Assembly (NCBI GenBank): GCA_033439795.1
Contig: JAUTDP010000014.1
Span: 930,001 to 994,000 of the forward strand
Length of the DNA stretch: 64,000 nucleotides
Origin: Sordaria brevicollis
Lineage: Eukaryota; Ascomycota; Sordariomycetes; Sordariales; Sordariaceae
Reading direction: 5' to 3'
Made by a program: the position numbers and the translations under genes. Below the pieces are notes generated by a model. The model saw only the letters and a program-made list of their open reading frames with translations. It had not been told where the DNA came from and did not search any database. Shown here piece after piece: positions 10,203-24,345 of this stretch; position 1 is the stretch's first letter, and every line of letters starts with the position of its first letter.

Positions 10203-12150
10203 CGTAGAGGAAGGGTTGCCTCGAGGAAGCCGGCATTGGGCAGTCGGCGAGGCAGAAGCCGGCGGTGTTGTTGAGGGCGACAGCGTGGATAGATGTATAG
10301 ATATACTCGGTAGGAAACTGTCTGGTGAAAATTGGCTTGTTGTGACGGGATCGTGGTTGTGGACAGGGCGATCTGTGGTGACGATGACGGAGGAGGGGAG
10401 TGGATGGCAACTTTTTTTATCCCACCCGAGTCTGATAAAGGTTAAGATATGATTTGGAGAAAAGGGTCTATTGAAGAGTCGGGAAAAGAAACAGCAAGAT
10501 GCGAGTCGTGAGGTCCAGAACAACCTCAAAACCCACAAGACCGTCGATGCCCACAGCGCAGGAAACCGAGACCGAGACAAGTTGTTTACCCTCGTGACAA
10601 AATGGTGAAGGCGGAGAGAGAAGAGGAGGGAAAGGGAATGGAAAGGAAAAAAAGGAAGATGATTAAAGGATGTTTCCGTCTCGGACGACGTCCCAGGATG
10701 AGTGGTCTCGGCTCCCACTTGGAAGGAACCCACAGAGGAGATGGTCGATGGAGCGCTCTGGTAGTGTAGAGGTGCCTCTAGGTACCTCTAGTGGTATGGA
10801 GGTACGTAGCAGTGGTATTGCCCACTGTACCTGTTTAACGCCCCACCAGACTTCCGCGGCCCTTTCGACTTTTTTGATTTTGCGAGTGTGCCATTGGGTG
10901 CCAGGCAAGGTCGTTCGATAACTGCGGTACTTGCCCTGGAAAGGTGACCCGCAGCACCGCGGGCCAGGGAGCGAGCGACCTGCATGATGCGTTAGGACCG
11001 CTGTAGCGGGATCCAGAGAAATCGAAGAAAATCCCACCCGCTTACCCGCACTGTACCTCTACAACCTGGAGGTACCCCCGTTGAGACACAAGAGTTCCAT
11101 CCATCCAATCCGTTCCATCTTGATGAGCGATGTGTGGTTGCGAGGAGGGTCGGGTGTGTGTGTGTGGACTGGTTCCGTTGTGCCTCCCCTCGTGGCCCCC
11201 AGGCCACCCCCAACAACGGCGGGCGTTGGTGGGCAGTTGCTGCTGGAAAGGGAAATCTTGGCACCTGGAGACGGGACGGCAGAGGGAGCGAGGGACCAAC
11301 CTGAAAATGCTCTGGACTGTACTTCAAGTCATGATGTGCGTTTACGTAGAGGTAGTACATCTAGATCTTGACCACGCCTCCCGCGTCCAGCTTGGCACCG
11401 ATCATCATCATGGCCCTACACTATACCAAATCATGTCACATTAGAAATATGTATTGTGGGAGACTCGCATTTGTAAAATGTTGAATTCCACATGCTGGTC
11501 AGCTGCCATGGTTTGCCTGGGTTCAGCTTCCCGGTCCCGCCGAGATGGCTTCCCGGCAACGAGGGAAGCTGGATAAGGTGTATCTGAATTCTCGACTGTT
11601 GAGACGGGTCTTTTGCGGAGAGAAGAGGTAGGTGTCTGACTCGTGTTCAACCCAGCTGCTGATGGGTCTCTTTCAAGGACAGACGGGAGTCCAAATGTTC
11701 ACGGCAGTTGTCCTCAGCTCACAGCCACTGGCTTTGGTCTGTCTGACATGGACATTGTGGATGAGCAAAGTGAAACAAAATCCCAAAAAGTCCCCGAGGC
11801 TGCTGCTGCTGCTGCTCTGCTCCTAATCGGTAGCTCACCAAGACCCGGACCCGGGACAAGCAATGACAAGAAATAAGCGCAAGTTGAGAGGCTTAACAGC
11901 GATAGCCTGTAGATAGTTAGGAATAGAGTATAAACCCTCCACCTAAATTATAATAGTGTAGGGTAACGGGTGGGGTTAGCTCATTGTTGCTCAGGCGGCG
12001 CAGTGGACACCCGGGGTCCCTTCTTTCCGTTGGTTCTTTCTCTTCTCCCGCCCCAGTCTCCCCCTTCCCTCGCTCGATGATCGTTCGGGCTCCTCTTCCC
12101 GGCCAAGCTCTCACCAAGCACACCAAATGGATATATCCAAGCCAGCGATC
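10203..12150. other. Intergenic region left of the retroelement
   Basis: The first 500 bases are probably the 5' leader and promoter of the Myb gene. The rest has no convincing gene. Around 10770-11075 several AGGTACC-type motifs cluster (for example near 10778, 10800 and 11070). Sequence becomes AT-rich just before the LTR at 12151. Confidence 0.55.
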
Positions 12151-12319
12151 TGTCAGATACAGGGGTGGGTTTCCTGCCACCGCCTTTCTTATATAATCTA
12201 GATTGCTGGGCAAAACCCTGATTTTTGTGTGCGGGATTTTCCTGGTCACAGAACAGATTCTACACAATACACACTCTGCACCCTCATTCTCAATACCCCT
12301 ATATTATTACTATTCTACA
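12151..12319 (+). repeat. 5' LTR of the copia element
   Basis: This 169-bp direct repeat begins TGTCAG and ends TTCTACA. Compared with the 3' LTR it keeps the unmutated base at 19 positions and carries the mutated base at four, all four in its last 20 bp. All 23 differences are transitions and there are no indels. Confidence 0.93.
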
Positions 12320-15300
12320 ATTAAAAATCTCATTTACTACCCCCCGATTGCGGTAACCCGGCAAAATATAATAATAACAGCGATATTCGATTAATAATAA
12401 TAATTACGATAATATCCTCGATTACCGATCTTAAGAAAGCGGGCAACGCCGTCCTTAAATCTATTAACGACTAAATTATATAAAATAAAGGATTCTAATC
12501 GAAAATATTCGAATTAAAATTATAGAAATATATTAATCCTAATAATAAAAAACCGTAGCCTACTATCCTTATAAAACCTACCGCTAAAGACTTTATAAAT
12601 CCCTTAATTTACGCCGCGGCTATTATTATTAATTCGATTAATAACCTTAATATTAGCGATTCTTAATTTCAGTAAGAGATTTTTTAATCTACTAAAAAAA
12701 ATTAAATAACTAACGGACCCTCTTCGAAAACGTATAACCGTATTTCGATACCGCCTCCTTCCTAATAAAAAGCGACCGCGCTTATACCTATTAATACCGC
12801 CGCTATTTAACCGGCTATTAAGGCCTTAATTTTTCCTATTACCCCGGCCCTAATTCTAATCTTATATACAGCGTACCGTTACAATTTCTTAATTAAATAC
12901 AATTATTATAATTATTAAAAAATTATAGCCGATTACTATTATAATATAAAAATTTAAGAAATTTATAAAGAAAAGATTATTACCCTTCGTACTTAAATAA
13001 AAAATAATATTAATTAATATTTTTAATTAATTTATTTTAAAAGAATTATTTCCTTATCCGCTTAATATAATATAATAAAATCTAACGTTTAATTCGACGA
13101 GGAATAAATTTATAATAATATCCGCGCTAACTATTATAATAAAATTAATATTATAACTTATCCCCGTAATTAAACTAATTAATTATAGGAATAAGAATAT
13201 ATTATAATTATCGGTAAATACTTTAAAATCAACGAATATATTAACCTTAAAATATAAAAGACCGATTTTCTTAATATAGTAAATAAATTTAATAATTCCC
13301 CTTTTAAAAATTAAGCTACGTCCTTTAAAATTACGGATAAAAGGCTCCCAAATAATAATTTTACTTATTTTAACCTAATCCGCAATTTTAAAGAACGGGT
13401 CTACAATTATTACCCTAAAAAATCGCGTAATTAAATCCTAAAAAGCGATACGTTTCCTACCCCTATATTTAACGGTCGAACTACGGGGGACGCTTTTAAT
13501 AATACTAGTAAAAAGCGCAGCCAAAATACTAATAACTAAAATAATAAACGCTAAAAGCGAATTTACAAAGCCTACGAAAAACCTAGCCACTTCTATAATA
13601 AGTATTAATATATAATCCCTTCCTTAACGCTTAATTCTAATTAAATTCCTAATTAACGTATTTAGGGTATAATTAACGAGAATTATTAAAAGAATATTTA
13701 ATTTACGTAAAGGTTCCGTAAATTAAATACTAAAACCGTACTAATATAATAAATTTTTACTAAAAGGTTAATAGAATCTACGACTAATACCCCTAATAGC
13801 GGACTTTAATTTAAAGGTCGGAGGATTAATAAAATTAATTATTAATTTAATTTCTTAATATTAAAATTTCGATAAAAAACTCCTATATACCTACTAAGAA
13901 ATTTAGTTATTTTTAATTTAAGTACGATAATCTACATTTTTAACGAAATTAACCGTTTTAAAAACTTTACCCCCGTAAATAAAGGAAATTATATTTAAAT
14001 TAATAATAATTTATTAATAATTAAAGGATATAAGACTGTTTATATCTTAATTAACGATAATAAGGGCAACTTTTTTAAATTTCGTTTAAACGACGTAGTA
14101 TTAATTCTAAATATAATTTATAATTTTGTATTTTTTCGAAAATTTATAAAATTCGATTATTCCTAAGATACTATTAATTTTTATATTCGCGCCCCTAATC
14201 TTTCCTATTATTATTCTATTTCTAATTATTTTTAATAGTTTATTCTTAAATATATCTTTCTTAATTTTAAAAATAGCGTTAACTAATCCTCTTTTAACGT
14301 TCGAACTCCTTAGAGTAAAACCGCTAAAAAACCCCAAAAAGGAAATACCTTATATTAATACCTTAAATTTAATTACCCTAAACCTAAAACCCTTATTTAA
14401 TTAACTAATAAAAAATATAATATACGCTTTAAGGGTTTAAATTTAATATATTACGATGCGTATATAGTAGTTAAATTAAAATACTAAATTGGGAGGACTA
14501 CCCGCGTTACGTTTAAAGGATTAGGATAAAGGGTAATTACCGACTTTTTCGAATATACTTTAATAAAAATAAGGTCTAATTGGGTTTCTATACTAATAAT
14601 AATAATTAACCACTAATTTAATTACTTCTAAGTATATTACTTTATTAAAAAAACTATTAATTCTATTATCGTAGCCCTATTTTCCCTTATTATTAATTTA
14701 AAAACCCAATACTAAATCTAAATATAAATAATCGAATATAATAATGAAATTATAATAATTAAATTTAGGGTCGCTATCTTTCTATTATAATAGGGTATTA
14801 AAATCGAACCCTCCGCGCCGTATACCTAAATACAAAACGGCGGCGCTAAACGTTTAGGGGGTATATTTAACGAAAAAGCTAAAATTATAAAAAAATTTAT
14901 AAACCTTCTAAAAGAATTTTAAAAAAAAATTATAACGGCTATAACCTACTTTTTTAATAAAATTCCTAAATATAATTTCAATTAAAAAACCCTAAAAAAA
15001 CGTTTTAAAGCCTATATAATAAACCGCGATAGCGGCTAATAAAAGGTAATCCCTACTTTAATACATTTAAAAGTTTATAATTATAAAACTTTTACATTTA
15101 TAATAGAAATCCTACGTAGCTATAATAAAATTAAGAAGCTTAAGAGACGTATTTAAATCGGTTACCTAATTAATTACCAATCGTTAAATATTTATTGAAT
15201 TTAAAATCCCTATACTAATTCGATTATAATAATTAAAAACGTAATCTTTAACGAAGACGAAATTTTTATAAATAATATCGAAAAATTCTAAAATTCGCTC

Positions 15301-16476
15301 AAAATCTCCTTAAAAGAGCTAACCGTACAATTAAATAATTTCTATTAATTAAAAGATAATTTTATTATACCCTTCCTAATTTTAAAGAATTATATTAACG
15401 ATAAATTAAATAATTTCGGTCTAATTATTGAATTTATACTTACGGAGTTAAAAACCCTTATAATCCCTACCGAACCTACTAAATATATATATAAATAAGA
15501 GGAAGAAATACTACGTCCTTAAATACTAAAACGACCGGATAATTAATAAAATATAATAATAAATAAAACGGATAAATTAATTAATTATAATTTACTAATT
15601 CCCTTTAATAATTTAATTTTATTTCTCATTAGGAATTTAAGCCGCGTCCTTTTAATATAACTTCCTACTTATTTCCCCCGAGCGGATTAATATCTATATT
15701 AAATAATATCCTTTTTAAATGCGCTTAATTTCTATTAAATTAATATATATAACGGTTGTATTATCGATTATATTAATTTAAATTAATTAAAGAAATTCGG
15801 GTTAAAAATTAATAACGACGATTTCTATACGGATTCGAAATTTATTATCAATAACGTTAAAAAGTATAATATATTAAATATATTAAATATTTTATACCGC
15901 CGAAAATTCCCCCCTCTACCCAAAAGCCACCGAGACCTTTACTTCTATTCTTTTTAAAAAATATTTCGTTAAATTAAAAGGGAGTATTTTTAAAATTATA
16001 ATATAAAAGGATCGTAGAAATAAGTAAATTAAGAAGAATATTAAAGAATTATCCCCCTCGATTTTATATAAGTATATATTTATAAATTTAATGCGGCGGG
16101 TTATTACTTTAAAAGTAAAATATACTTTATTATAAAAAGAAATTAATAATTTTAAAATTTATAAAATATTTATGCGGCTACTTTAGCGATTCGTACCTTC
16201 TATATTATAATAGCTATTACGGGTTATTTTAATTTCGAATTTAAATAATATAATATTATTAACGCTTTCGTTAATGCCCTTTTCGATAAATTTATTTATA
16301 TATAAATATTACTAAGATATACCTAATAAAATAAAGTTATTAAATTATTATACGCCCTCTATAATCTTCGGCGCTCCCCTTTATTATAGTAATATAAATT
16401 TATTAAAACTTTTATTACCGCTAATTTAATCCCTATCCTTATAGAACCCTATATATTTATTTACCGAAATATAATA

Positions 16477-17040
16477 GTCTTTTTCTACGTTAATAATATT
16501 ATTCTTATTTACTAAAACGAAAATAAATATAACGCTATTAGAATTATTAACGTTCTAAAAGGTTATTATTAATTAATAAACGGTAATAATATTTAATAAT
16601 TTTTAAGTATTAAAATTATTCGAAACCGAGTAAGGCGGTTAATTTAATTATTTTAACGCAAATATATTAAAAAAATTATAAAGAAGCTCTAATAGTCCTA
16701 ATCGTTTCCCTAAACTCTTATAAATATTAAAGAGCTCCTCCCTTTTAAGGGTATTACTAACCTTAAATCCGTTAAAATATATTAAAAGGTAATTAATAAA
16801 ATTATATACGCGTTAATTATTACTAAACCCGATAACGCTTTTACTAATTTTAAATTATCCCGTTTCCTTACTAATCCTAATAATATTTATTATATTACCG
16901 CTAATTAATTATTCGCCTACTTTAAGGGTACCGAAAACTATATACTTTAATTAGGGGGTAATAATTTATTTTTAATTTTAATTAACGCTTCCTATACTAA
17001 TAATACTCTAAATCGATAAAGCTTATAAAAATTCGCTATA
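16477..17040 (+). pseudogene. Reverse transcriptase / RNase H relic
   Basis: This is the only part of the retroelement whose protein identity can be read. The catalytic FYVDD box appears as FYVNN at 16483-16497. The RNase H region near 16987-17040 retains the ASY..NTLNR pattern with stops where Arg/Gln codons are expected. Every departure is explained by C-to-T or G-to-A change. Confidence 0.8.
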
Positions 17041-17666
17041 TAATTACTAAATAGAACCGTTAATTAGCGAATTAATAAATAGGATACCGTTATTACCTTT
17101 ATTACCGAAGCTAAATTACTATCCTTATTATAAGGGGCTCGTAAAAATTTATAAATAAAACGCTTATTCGATTCGCTAATTCTTAATTTAGGAATTAATA
17201 ATAAAAATATCCTATTAAAATATAATAACGCCTAAATAATCCGTTTAATTACTAAAGAAAACATTAAATTTCAAACTAAGTTTAAATATATCGATATCTA
17301 CAATTATTAGCTCCAAAAAAGATAATAGCGTAATATATTTAACGTATACTATATACTTATAACCGAAATAATCGCCAACGGATTAACGAAGGTACTAACC
17401 GTAGAGAAATATAAGGAATTTATTCGCTAAATAGGTTTTATAAATATTTTAAATTTAAAAAAGGAGAAAGAAAGGGTATTAAAATTAATTAACGCGAATA
17501 TATTAATAATTTAATTCTAGCGGGGATAAAATACTTTAAAGAAGTAAAAAAGAAAGATAGTATTATTATAAATAATTATCGATTTATATTATTCTATTGA
17601 AATAATTTTTATAAAATAAAAGGATCTTATATAATATTTATAAAAAGGAAAAAAGGTAAAAAATTT

Positions 17667-17809
17667 AGCGCCGACGGGATTCGAACCTACGATTTTTAGG
17701 GATAGTTATTAAGAATAATCCGGGGAGTATATTATTAAATATAATTTAAAAATACCGTACAATTATTTAATATAAGACCTTAACGCTTTAATTATTAAAT
17801 TATAGCGCC
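17667..17809 (-). pseudogene. tRNA-like fossil inside the retroelement
   Basis: Read on the minus strand, the ends pair as a 7-bp acceptor stem (GGCGCTA with CGGCGCT) once RIP transitions or G-U pairs are allowed. A canonical internal B box, GGTTCGAATCC, lies near the 3' end. The 5' part matches a mutated A box and D-arm (TATAATTTAATAATTAAAGCG region). A T6 run follows the 3' end, as for an RNA polymerase III terminator. At 143 bp it is longer than a tRNA, so it may be an intron-containing tRNA gene or a tRNA-derived SINE. The anticodon cannot be assigned safely because of the mutations. Confidence 0.5.
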
Positions 17810-17988
17810 CGGTTAATTATTAAAAATTAATACCGCGGACTTTTTAAATATAATACGATTAATAGGCGATACCTTTAAAGGCGACTATTTAGGGATTTAT
17901 TAACTTTAAGGGTACAAAATCTAGGAATAGCTTCATTTGGGCACTTTTAACCAATTTTTTGGTATACGCCAATATAGCTGGGGGGGTA

Positions 17989-18157
17989 TATTAGATATAG
18001 GGGTAGGTTTCTTACCACCGCCTTTCTTATATAATTTAAATTATTAGGCAAAACCCTGATTTTTATATACGGGATTTTCCTAGTCACAGAACAGATTCTA
18101 CATAATATATACTCTGCACCCTTATTCTCAATACCCCTGTATTGCTGCTATTCTACA
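17989..18157 (+). repeat. 3' LTR of the copia element
   Basis: This is the 169-bp partner of the 5' LTR. Its TG start has become TA. It carries 19 C-to-T or G-to-A changes within roughly its first 130 bp, while its last 25 bp are cleaner than the 5' copy (GTATTGCTGCTATT). The RIP tract therefore ends inside this LTR, close to 18120. Confidence 0.93.
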
Positions 18158-18162
18158 CGATC

Positions 18163-21100
18163 CAGCATCACCAAGGGGTGCCCAGAGCATCAGCCATTCC
18201 ACTTACCACCACCACCACCACCAAGGGATAGCTATCACAAAAAGTCGTCTTTTTCTCTCTTTAGCTGCAAAGTACCTCACATGCTTCTTGGTTCTGTGGT
18301 TGTACTCCTCTATCACTTGGCATAATCACATTTTTTTGGCTCTTTTCGCTTTGTCTGGCTCGTTCGGACACAAAGACTCCTCACTAATATCAACTTTTTT
18401 CGCCTCCCTCAACTCCAGTCTGCGGAATGCGCCCAAGGCTCTCCGGCTCAAGGTCTCAAACTCTCAGAAATTTGACCCAAACTCTTGCGCAGAAACGGAC
18501 ACGTGTGGGATGGAATGAGGGGTGAGTCAAGCAGGTCGGGCAAGTTGGGGAGGGAGCTTGGAGAGAAGACACAGGCGGACGAGAGAGAAAAAAACGCGAG
18601 AGAAAGAGAAGAGGATTCCATCTCGAAAATGGAAGCTTCCATCTCCGCTTTTCATCAAGTTTCATTCCGCAGTTGCAAGTCAACCCCATTCCGCGTCCGC
18701 CGCCACACTGGGGCGTCTCACCTCCCTTCCCTTGGCAGTGTGTGATTGTTAATGAGAGAGTCAGAGAGTGAAAACAGTTGGACAAAGCGAACGAAACAAA
18801 AAAAAAAAGATTGATAATGCAGCCTCGGCTACCGAATGAGGACGAGCCGGTGCCCATTCCACCATTCATTGGGGCATTATGGAGGGGGGCAATTGAAGAC
18901 ATTTCACGGCACTTCCCTCTGTCAAACACACACTGGCCACTCAGATGGCCGACACGGTTACCCACCCGGTCGCTTGGAACGGCCTGCTTGCCCACACTGA
19001 GCCACACTTCTACGGAGTTCGGAAAGATGGGGCGGAGGAGACGCCGCTCAGGGGATTCGCGTCCACTGAATGGTCCAAAGGGAAAGCATCCTTTCTGAGG
19101 ACGGTTTACAGTCCATTCACATAATCAGGCGCGGTAACACGGCTACACGGGCATACTGCCACGACATCTTTCAGCAGCAACGAATAGCGAGATACGCCCG
19201 ACGCGAATGCATCGTCGTCAGCGTTTCTTTCTAGGGACAACACCCACAACTTGAGAACGACACATACTCTACATACATGCGCAAGCACTGGCATGTCGAC
19301 GACGACATGTCATCCGAAAATATGCTCGGGAGATCTAACCCCTTTCTGGGTCTCTCATCCGGGCATGCCATTGGATTCGGGCACGTCGTTTCGTTTTGGG
19401 TGAGTGATGCAGTCCATCGTCCTGCCGTTCTAGGCCTGGACCACTGAGGAGATTTAGAGAACCACTCACACGCACGCCCAGCCCAGCGGGCCAGTGGAAG
19501 CTTGAGTGGCGAAGCAGGCGTCTGTCCCTGTCCAGACCATCTGCCCTCCAAGACCCGACCGTCAGGTTTGACGCCAGTGGTGGACGCCCGCCAAAAAAGC
19601 CGCCAGCCGCGGAGATGCTGAAGCAAATCGGCTATTCGGACCATGTACAACCAGAGGTACCTCACAAGACACCATCTCTGCTCTCAAAGGCGTCCTATCA
19701 AACAACGGCCTCACCCATCCCTTCACATCTTGAATGCCATGCCTCCGCGGAACAACCTTTCTCAATCTGCCAGATCCGCGCTTATTAGCTTCATCAACCG
19801 ACTATTCTTCCCGATGGCGAAACTCACAAACGCTGTGTCCCATATACCTACACACCCTGCACACGCGAGCGAGCCTCATATCGACCCCCGTTGACTGGCT
19901 GGGCCTCACCCTGCCTAGTGCCCACGCCCATTTCTCGTGGAAATAGGAAGCCAGGTCGTCATAATATTGGCTGCGGAACGAAGAGTCCACCTACGCCAGA
20001 CACAGCTTAAAGGTCACCAGGCCCATCTACTTATGGTGAGTGGCAGGACACCATGCCAGCTGCAAAGAGAAGAGGTGGATTTGCCTCGGAGTCGGGCATC
20101 CTTCCGCTCTCCGCCTCCAAGGACTCTCATTACCTTACCTTTGCCTCCATACACTACTATCTCTGCATCTCTACCATCATACTAATGCCAGATATTGGTG
20201 GAGACGATGGCACATGAGTCCCGTTCCCGATCTTCGCGCGATCCATCAAGCGATCCATCATCACGGCCGTTGACGCTTGTTGCAGTTGCATCTGTGGTCC
20301 GTTACGGAAGGTCGCTCGTGGCCGGCATGTTTCGAGGCCACTGAGGCCTTGAACCCCGACTGCTTACATCCACACTTGCTGATATATGGAATAGTGTCAG
20401 TGATTGTGCGGCAGACATCATCGAAACCTTGCCCTGCGCTCATGGTTTCACAGCAGGAAAGATCGGGTATAAAAAAAAAATTAAAAAAAAAAAAAAAAAG
20501 TCAGTGGTCATTTGGGAACAGCCGGGCTTATCCGCTCAAGCCGCTGTCAAAAAATATAAACGCCCAGTGAGGTCACCGAAAGCAAACTCAAGCATGCAAA
20601 ATGCGGACCTGACAGAAAACAGTCAACTCCGTACTCCCTCAGGGGCAGGTGGCGATTTTACAGACGACATCATATCAAGACGAGATGAGATGTCCGGTGG
20701 TCACCGCTTCCATTCCCGGCCCGTACCGAGTGGAGATGTATATGGATATGTGGCCGAAATACTCCAGCTTCTAAAGCTGTAGACGTCCAAGCTTGCGAGA
20801 AGGGAATGAATCTCTTATCTCGACGGCACTCCATTGTCAACTGTTCATGGGAAGCTTATTGGGTTACAGGACTCGGCCTAGCCTCCGACTCCTGATGGGC
20901 CCTGAGGCTCGTGTGCCGAAATGTCAATGCTCGTTCCAATTAAGAGATGGATACATTCGGCTCGAAGGGATATCCCGGATCGACCTTGTCCTCCTGACAG
21001 ATTGGCCGAAGCTCCTTCTGCTTTACCGTGGCAAGGGCAACCACCTACGTCAAACCCCAAGGGGAGCCCGTCACCGCTCGACGACTGGTCAAATACACAT

Positions 21101-22788
21101 CTTCGGCCAAGCCAGTTGATCGTTGCGGACCTCCGTATCGAGATGTTCGCAGCCAGATAGATCAGGTTCAAGAGTCCAGACGCACACGCGCATGAGCATT
21201 TTCGAGTCATCCTGCCAATACTGTTGTGATACGGAGGTGTACAGGCATCGAAAGTTTCTTGATGTTTGGGAGCCACAACGCTTCAAGTTCGATTCCACGG
21301 TTACACGATGTTGGCATATTTGACCCCGTTCCTCGTCACAAACGTCCGAGGTGCATTCAAGCCCTAATAGACAGACTCGTGGACGTCCTTTCGGGAAGGT
21401 GCCGGTGACCCGACGGCGAGGAAAATTCTGTTACAGCTGTTCAGTGTTGGACAACTCCCTCGCTTGTCCAAGTGTTCCCCTTACCCTGCCCATCAACCTC
21501 CCTCGTTCGGAAAACTTTTCAGTGGCCCCTTTCTAGCCTTTCTCCTACTGCACGACCAACGCAGAACATGAAGACATGCTACTCGCCTCCTGGTTGTGTT
21601 GGCGTGTATCGAGCGCTGGCGTGAGTGGGGATGTTGCCATCGTCGAGGCACGGGTTTTTTTTTTTTTTTTTCTTTTTTTTTTTGTTTTTGCCTGATAGTT
21701 ACCTGGCACGCCTGGTGGATGCCCAGCCAAGCACAAGGTGAGAGCCGAGAATGGCCCAGTCCATCACCGAAGTGGCCGATCCTCCCCAGACCATTGACTG
21801 CGGCCCAAATGCCACTCGGCAATGGTGCCTGTCTCTCGGTGCCCATACATGGGGTGTCATGGTGTGTGTGAATCACATCCTCCATCACTCAGAACCCGTT
21901 TTCATCGTCACTCTAACCTAACGTTTGGCACGTACAATTCTCGACAGCCACAAAATGGTAAGTGAATGACTTCCATTTCCGGGTTCTCTGGTGTGTGCGA
22001 AAACACCAATACTCGGTGCCGAAGCAAATCATCATGGTCCTGTTCCACTTACTACATTGGACCCAGCAGACCCAACCATCACAAAAGCCGTGTTTCACCC
22101 GTACCGCCGGGCTGTCCCCGGTTTTACAACACACTTACCACATACCCAACCACTGATCGTCCTCGGGACCTTGTCGGGTAGTGTGTCGTGTACTGGGCAA
22201 CAAGTGTCGTGCGCCAGCACGCAAGATCCGGACCCGGTGATATGAGAATCCTTCCAAAGAAACAGGAAAAAGGGGAAGTTAACCCCGGATAAACTCTTTT
22301 TGATGTGCAGGATAGCGCGGCGCAGGCCACGCAACAGAGTCTTCCCTTTTCTCTAGTCTCGCTCGCGCGCTCGCTCTCCACCACAATATTGTTGTAACGT
22401 GACAGTGCTTTGGACTGCAATGGTGAATGTTTCCCATCGTCACAAACCGAAGATCGCATACGTCAACAGCACACAAGAAACAAACCATCATTCTCGGAAA
22501 GACGCATACGCTTGTTGTAAGACACCTTTATCAAACCCTTCTAGAAGCCTTTCGTTTCTTTTTTTTCTCTTTGCGTCTGTGCCTTCACGTGCTTCATAAT
22601 TCTTCTCCCTTTCAGCTACCACTTATAGCATCTACGCCAAGTAAGTGCTATCTGCTCCCTTGCGTGGCTTGCCTAGCTCAATTTCTTGCTCGGTCTGTTT
22701 CTTTCCCTCTCTCCCTTACGGCCAGACCATGTTAGCGTAGCGTCTTTACTCACCGGAGTGACCGAAAACCGCCGTGCCTTTCTTTTCT
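18163..22788. other. Gene-free stretch between two mobile elements
   Basis: The GC content is normal and RIP is absent. I see no domain, splice-linked exon chain or tRNA. Open frames such as those at 18456-19007 and 20878-21276 overlap one another on both strands and look accidental. Homopolymer tracts occur at 20469-20502 (A-rich) and 21657-21682 (T-rich). A non-coding transcript cannot be excluded. Confidence 0.5.
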
Positions 22789-23100
22789 CTCCATACCAGG
22801 GTTGGGATTAGTACTACTCTAGTCTAGTATTTGACCAATACTAGTACTAGAGGTCTAGTACTAGTATTAGACCCAGTACTAATACTAATTAGTACTCTAG
22901 TATTTTAGTAGTACTAAAGTATTTTTAGTATTTTCGAAAAAAAGGTATTATATATTATATATACTATAAAAGAAGCCGGTTTTAATGGTATTATTATTTT
23001 TAGAAAAAACCTATTTTTTGTAAAGTTATAAAGGAAATAAAAATACTAATTAGTACTAATTAGTACTATTTTAGTACTCTAGTACTACTAAAATACTAAT

Positions 23101-23220
23101 TAGTACTAGAAATACTAGTCTAGTACTAGAAATACTAGTCTAGTACTAGAAATACTAGTCTAGTACTAGAAATACTAGTCTAGTACTAGAAATACTAGTT
23201 CAGTATTAGAAATACCAAAT
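23101..23220. repeat. 20-bp tandem repeat in the hAT element
   Basis: Four exact copies of a 20-bp unit starting TAGTACTAGAAATAC are followed by a fifth with one changed base and a sixth, degenerate copy. They lie in the left subterminal region of the transposon. Confidence 0.9.
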
Positions 23221-23734
23221 TAGTATTTCTAGGATAATATTAAATATTTTATTATGTTATATAATAAATTAAATTTAAATAATAAATAAATATATAGAAT
23301 GTATAATATAATAATATATAGGGTTAATTTTTTAATTTTATTATAAATCTTTTTTAATTTATAATTATAATTTCTATTATTAAATTCTTTATAAAAAGAA
23401 ACTACTATAATAAATATTTTATATTTATATATATATAAACGTTTTATAATAATTTTACTATTAAATAATACATTCCATTTATTTAATAGTTAATAAACCT
23501 CCTCCTCATATATATTAATATTTTATCCTTTTTAATTCGTATTTAGAAAATGAATTTATTATAATTAATAAAAAATAATTAAAACCCTTGCTTCTATTTA
23601 TATATATATATATATATATATTAAATTTCTTCAAAGCAAGCCTTATAAAGGTTACCTTGTTTCTTTAACCTTTTTTATTAATTCCAGTGGTATTCTAAGG
23701 CCTACTTATTCAAAAACCGTTTATTACAATCCTA

Positions 23735-24066
<332 letters not shown>

Positions 24067-24119
24067 TCTTAATTTCTTATTATATTAAATTTATAATACT
24101 AAAATCGAAAATACTAATT

Positions 24120-24345
24120 AGTATTTTTAGTAGTACTAGAGTACTAAAAGTACTAAAAGTACTAAAATAATACTAATTAGTACTACTCTAGTACTCTAGT
24201 ACTACTAAAAGTACTAATTAGTACTATTTTAGTACTACTCTAGTACTACTCTAGTACTCTAGTACTACTAAAAGTACTAATTAGCACTATTTTAGTACTA
24301 CTCTAGTACTACTCTAGTATTCTAGTACTACTAAAAATACTAATT
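24120..24345. repeat. TAGTACT-rich tandem array, right end of hAT element
   Basis: About three copies of a roughly 60-bp unit composed of CTCTAGTACTACTAAAAGTA and ATTAGTACTATTTTAGTAC segments lie to the right of the microsatellite. They use the same palindromic TAGTACTA core as the left side. Confidence 0.75.

Larger units (their letters stand above)
12151..18157 (+). mobile_element. RIP-degraded Ty1/copia LTR retrotransposon
   Basis: This is a structurally complete 6007-bp element: two 169-bp LTRs (TG...CA in the left copy) flanked by a perfect 5-bp target duplication, CGATC at 12146-12150 and 18158-18162. The plus-strand interior is unreadable, packed with TAA/TAG and stripped of CpA/TpG, but relics show its class. 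At 16477-16500 the frame reads VFFYVNNI, the copia reverse-transcriptase box FYVDD with both Asp codons turned to Asn by G-to-A. At 16987-17040 it reads ASYTNNTLNR followed by stops, matching the copia RNase H segment DASYADDTLDRKSSQG. Reverse transcriptase before RNase H near the 3' end is the expected order. The element has no coding capacity left. Confidence 0.93.

Noticed and set aside
10203..10733. N-terminal extension of the Myb protein by 177 codons
   Set aside because: The frame is open but Ser/Phe/Leu-rich with no coding character. The ATG at 10202 gives a plausible protein, and the region is a likely leader.
21280..21300. B-box-like GTTCGATTCC
   Set aside because: There is no A box, acceptor stem or T-stem pairing around it, so it is not a tRNA gene.
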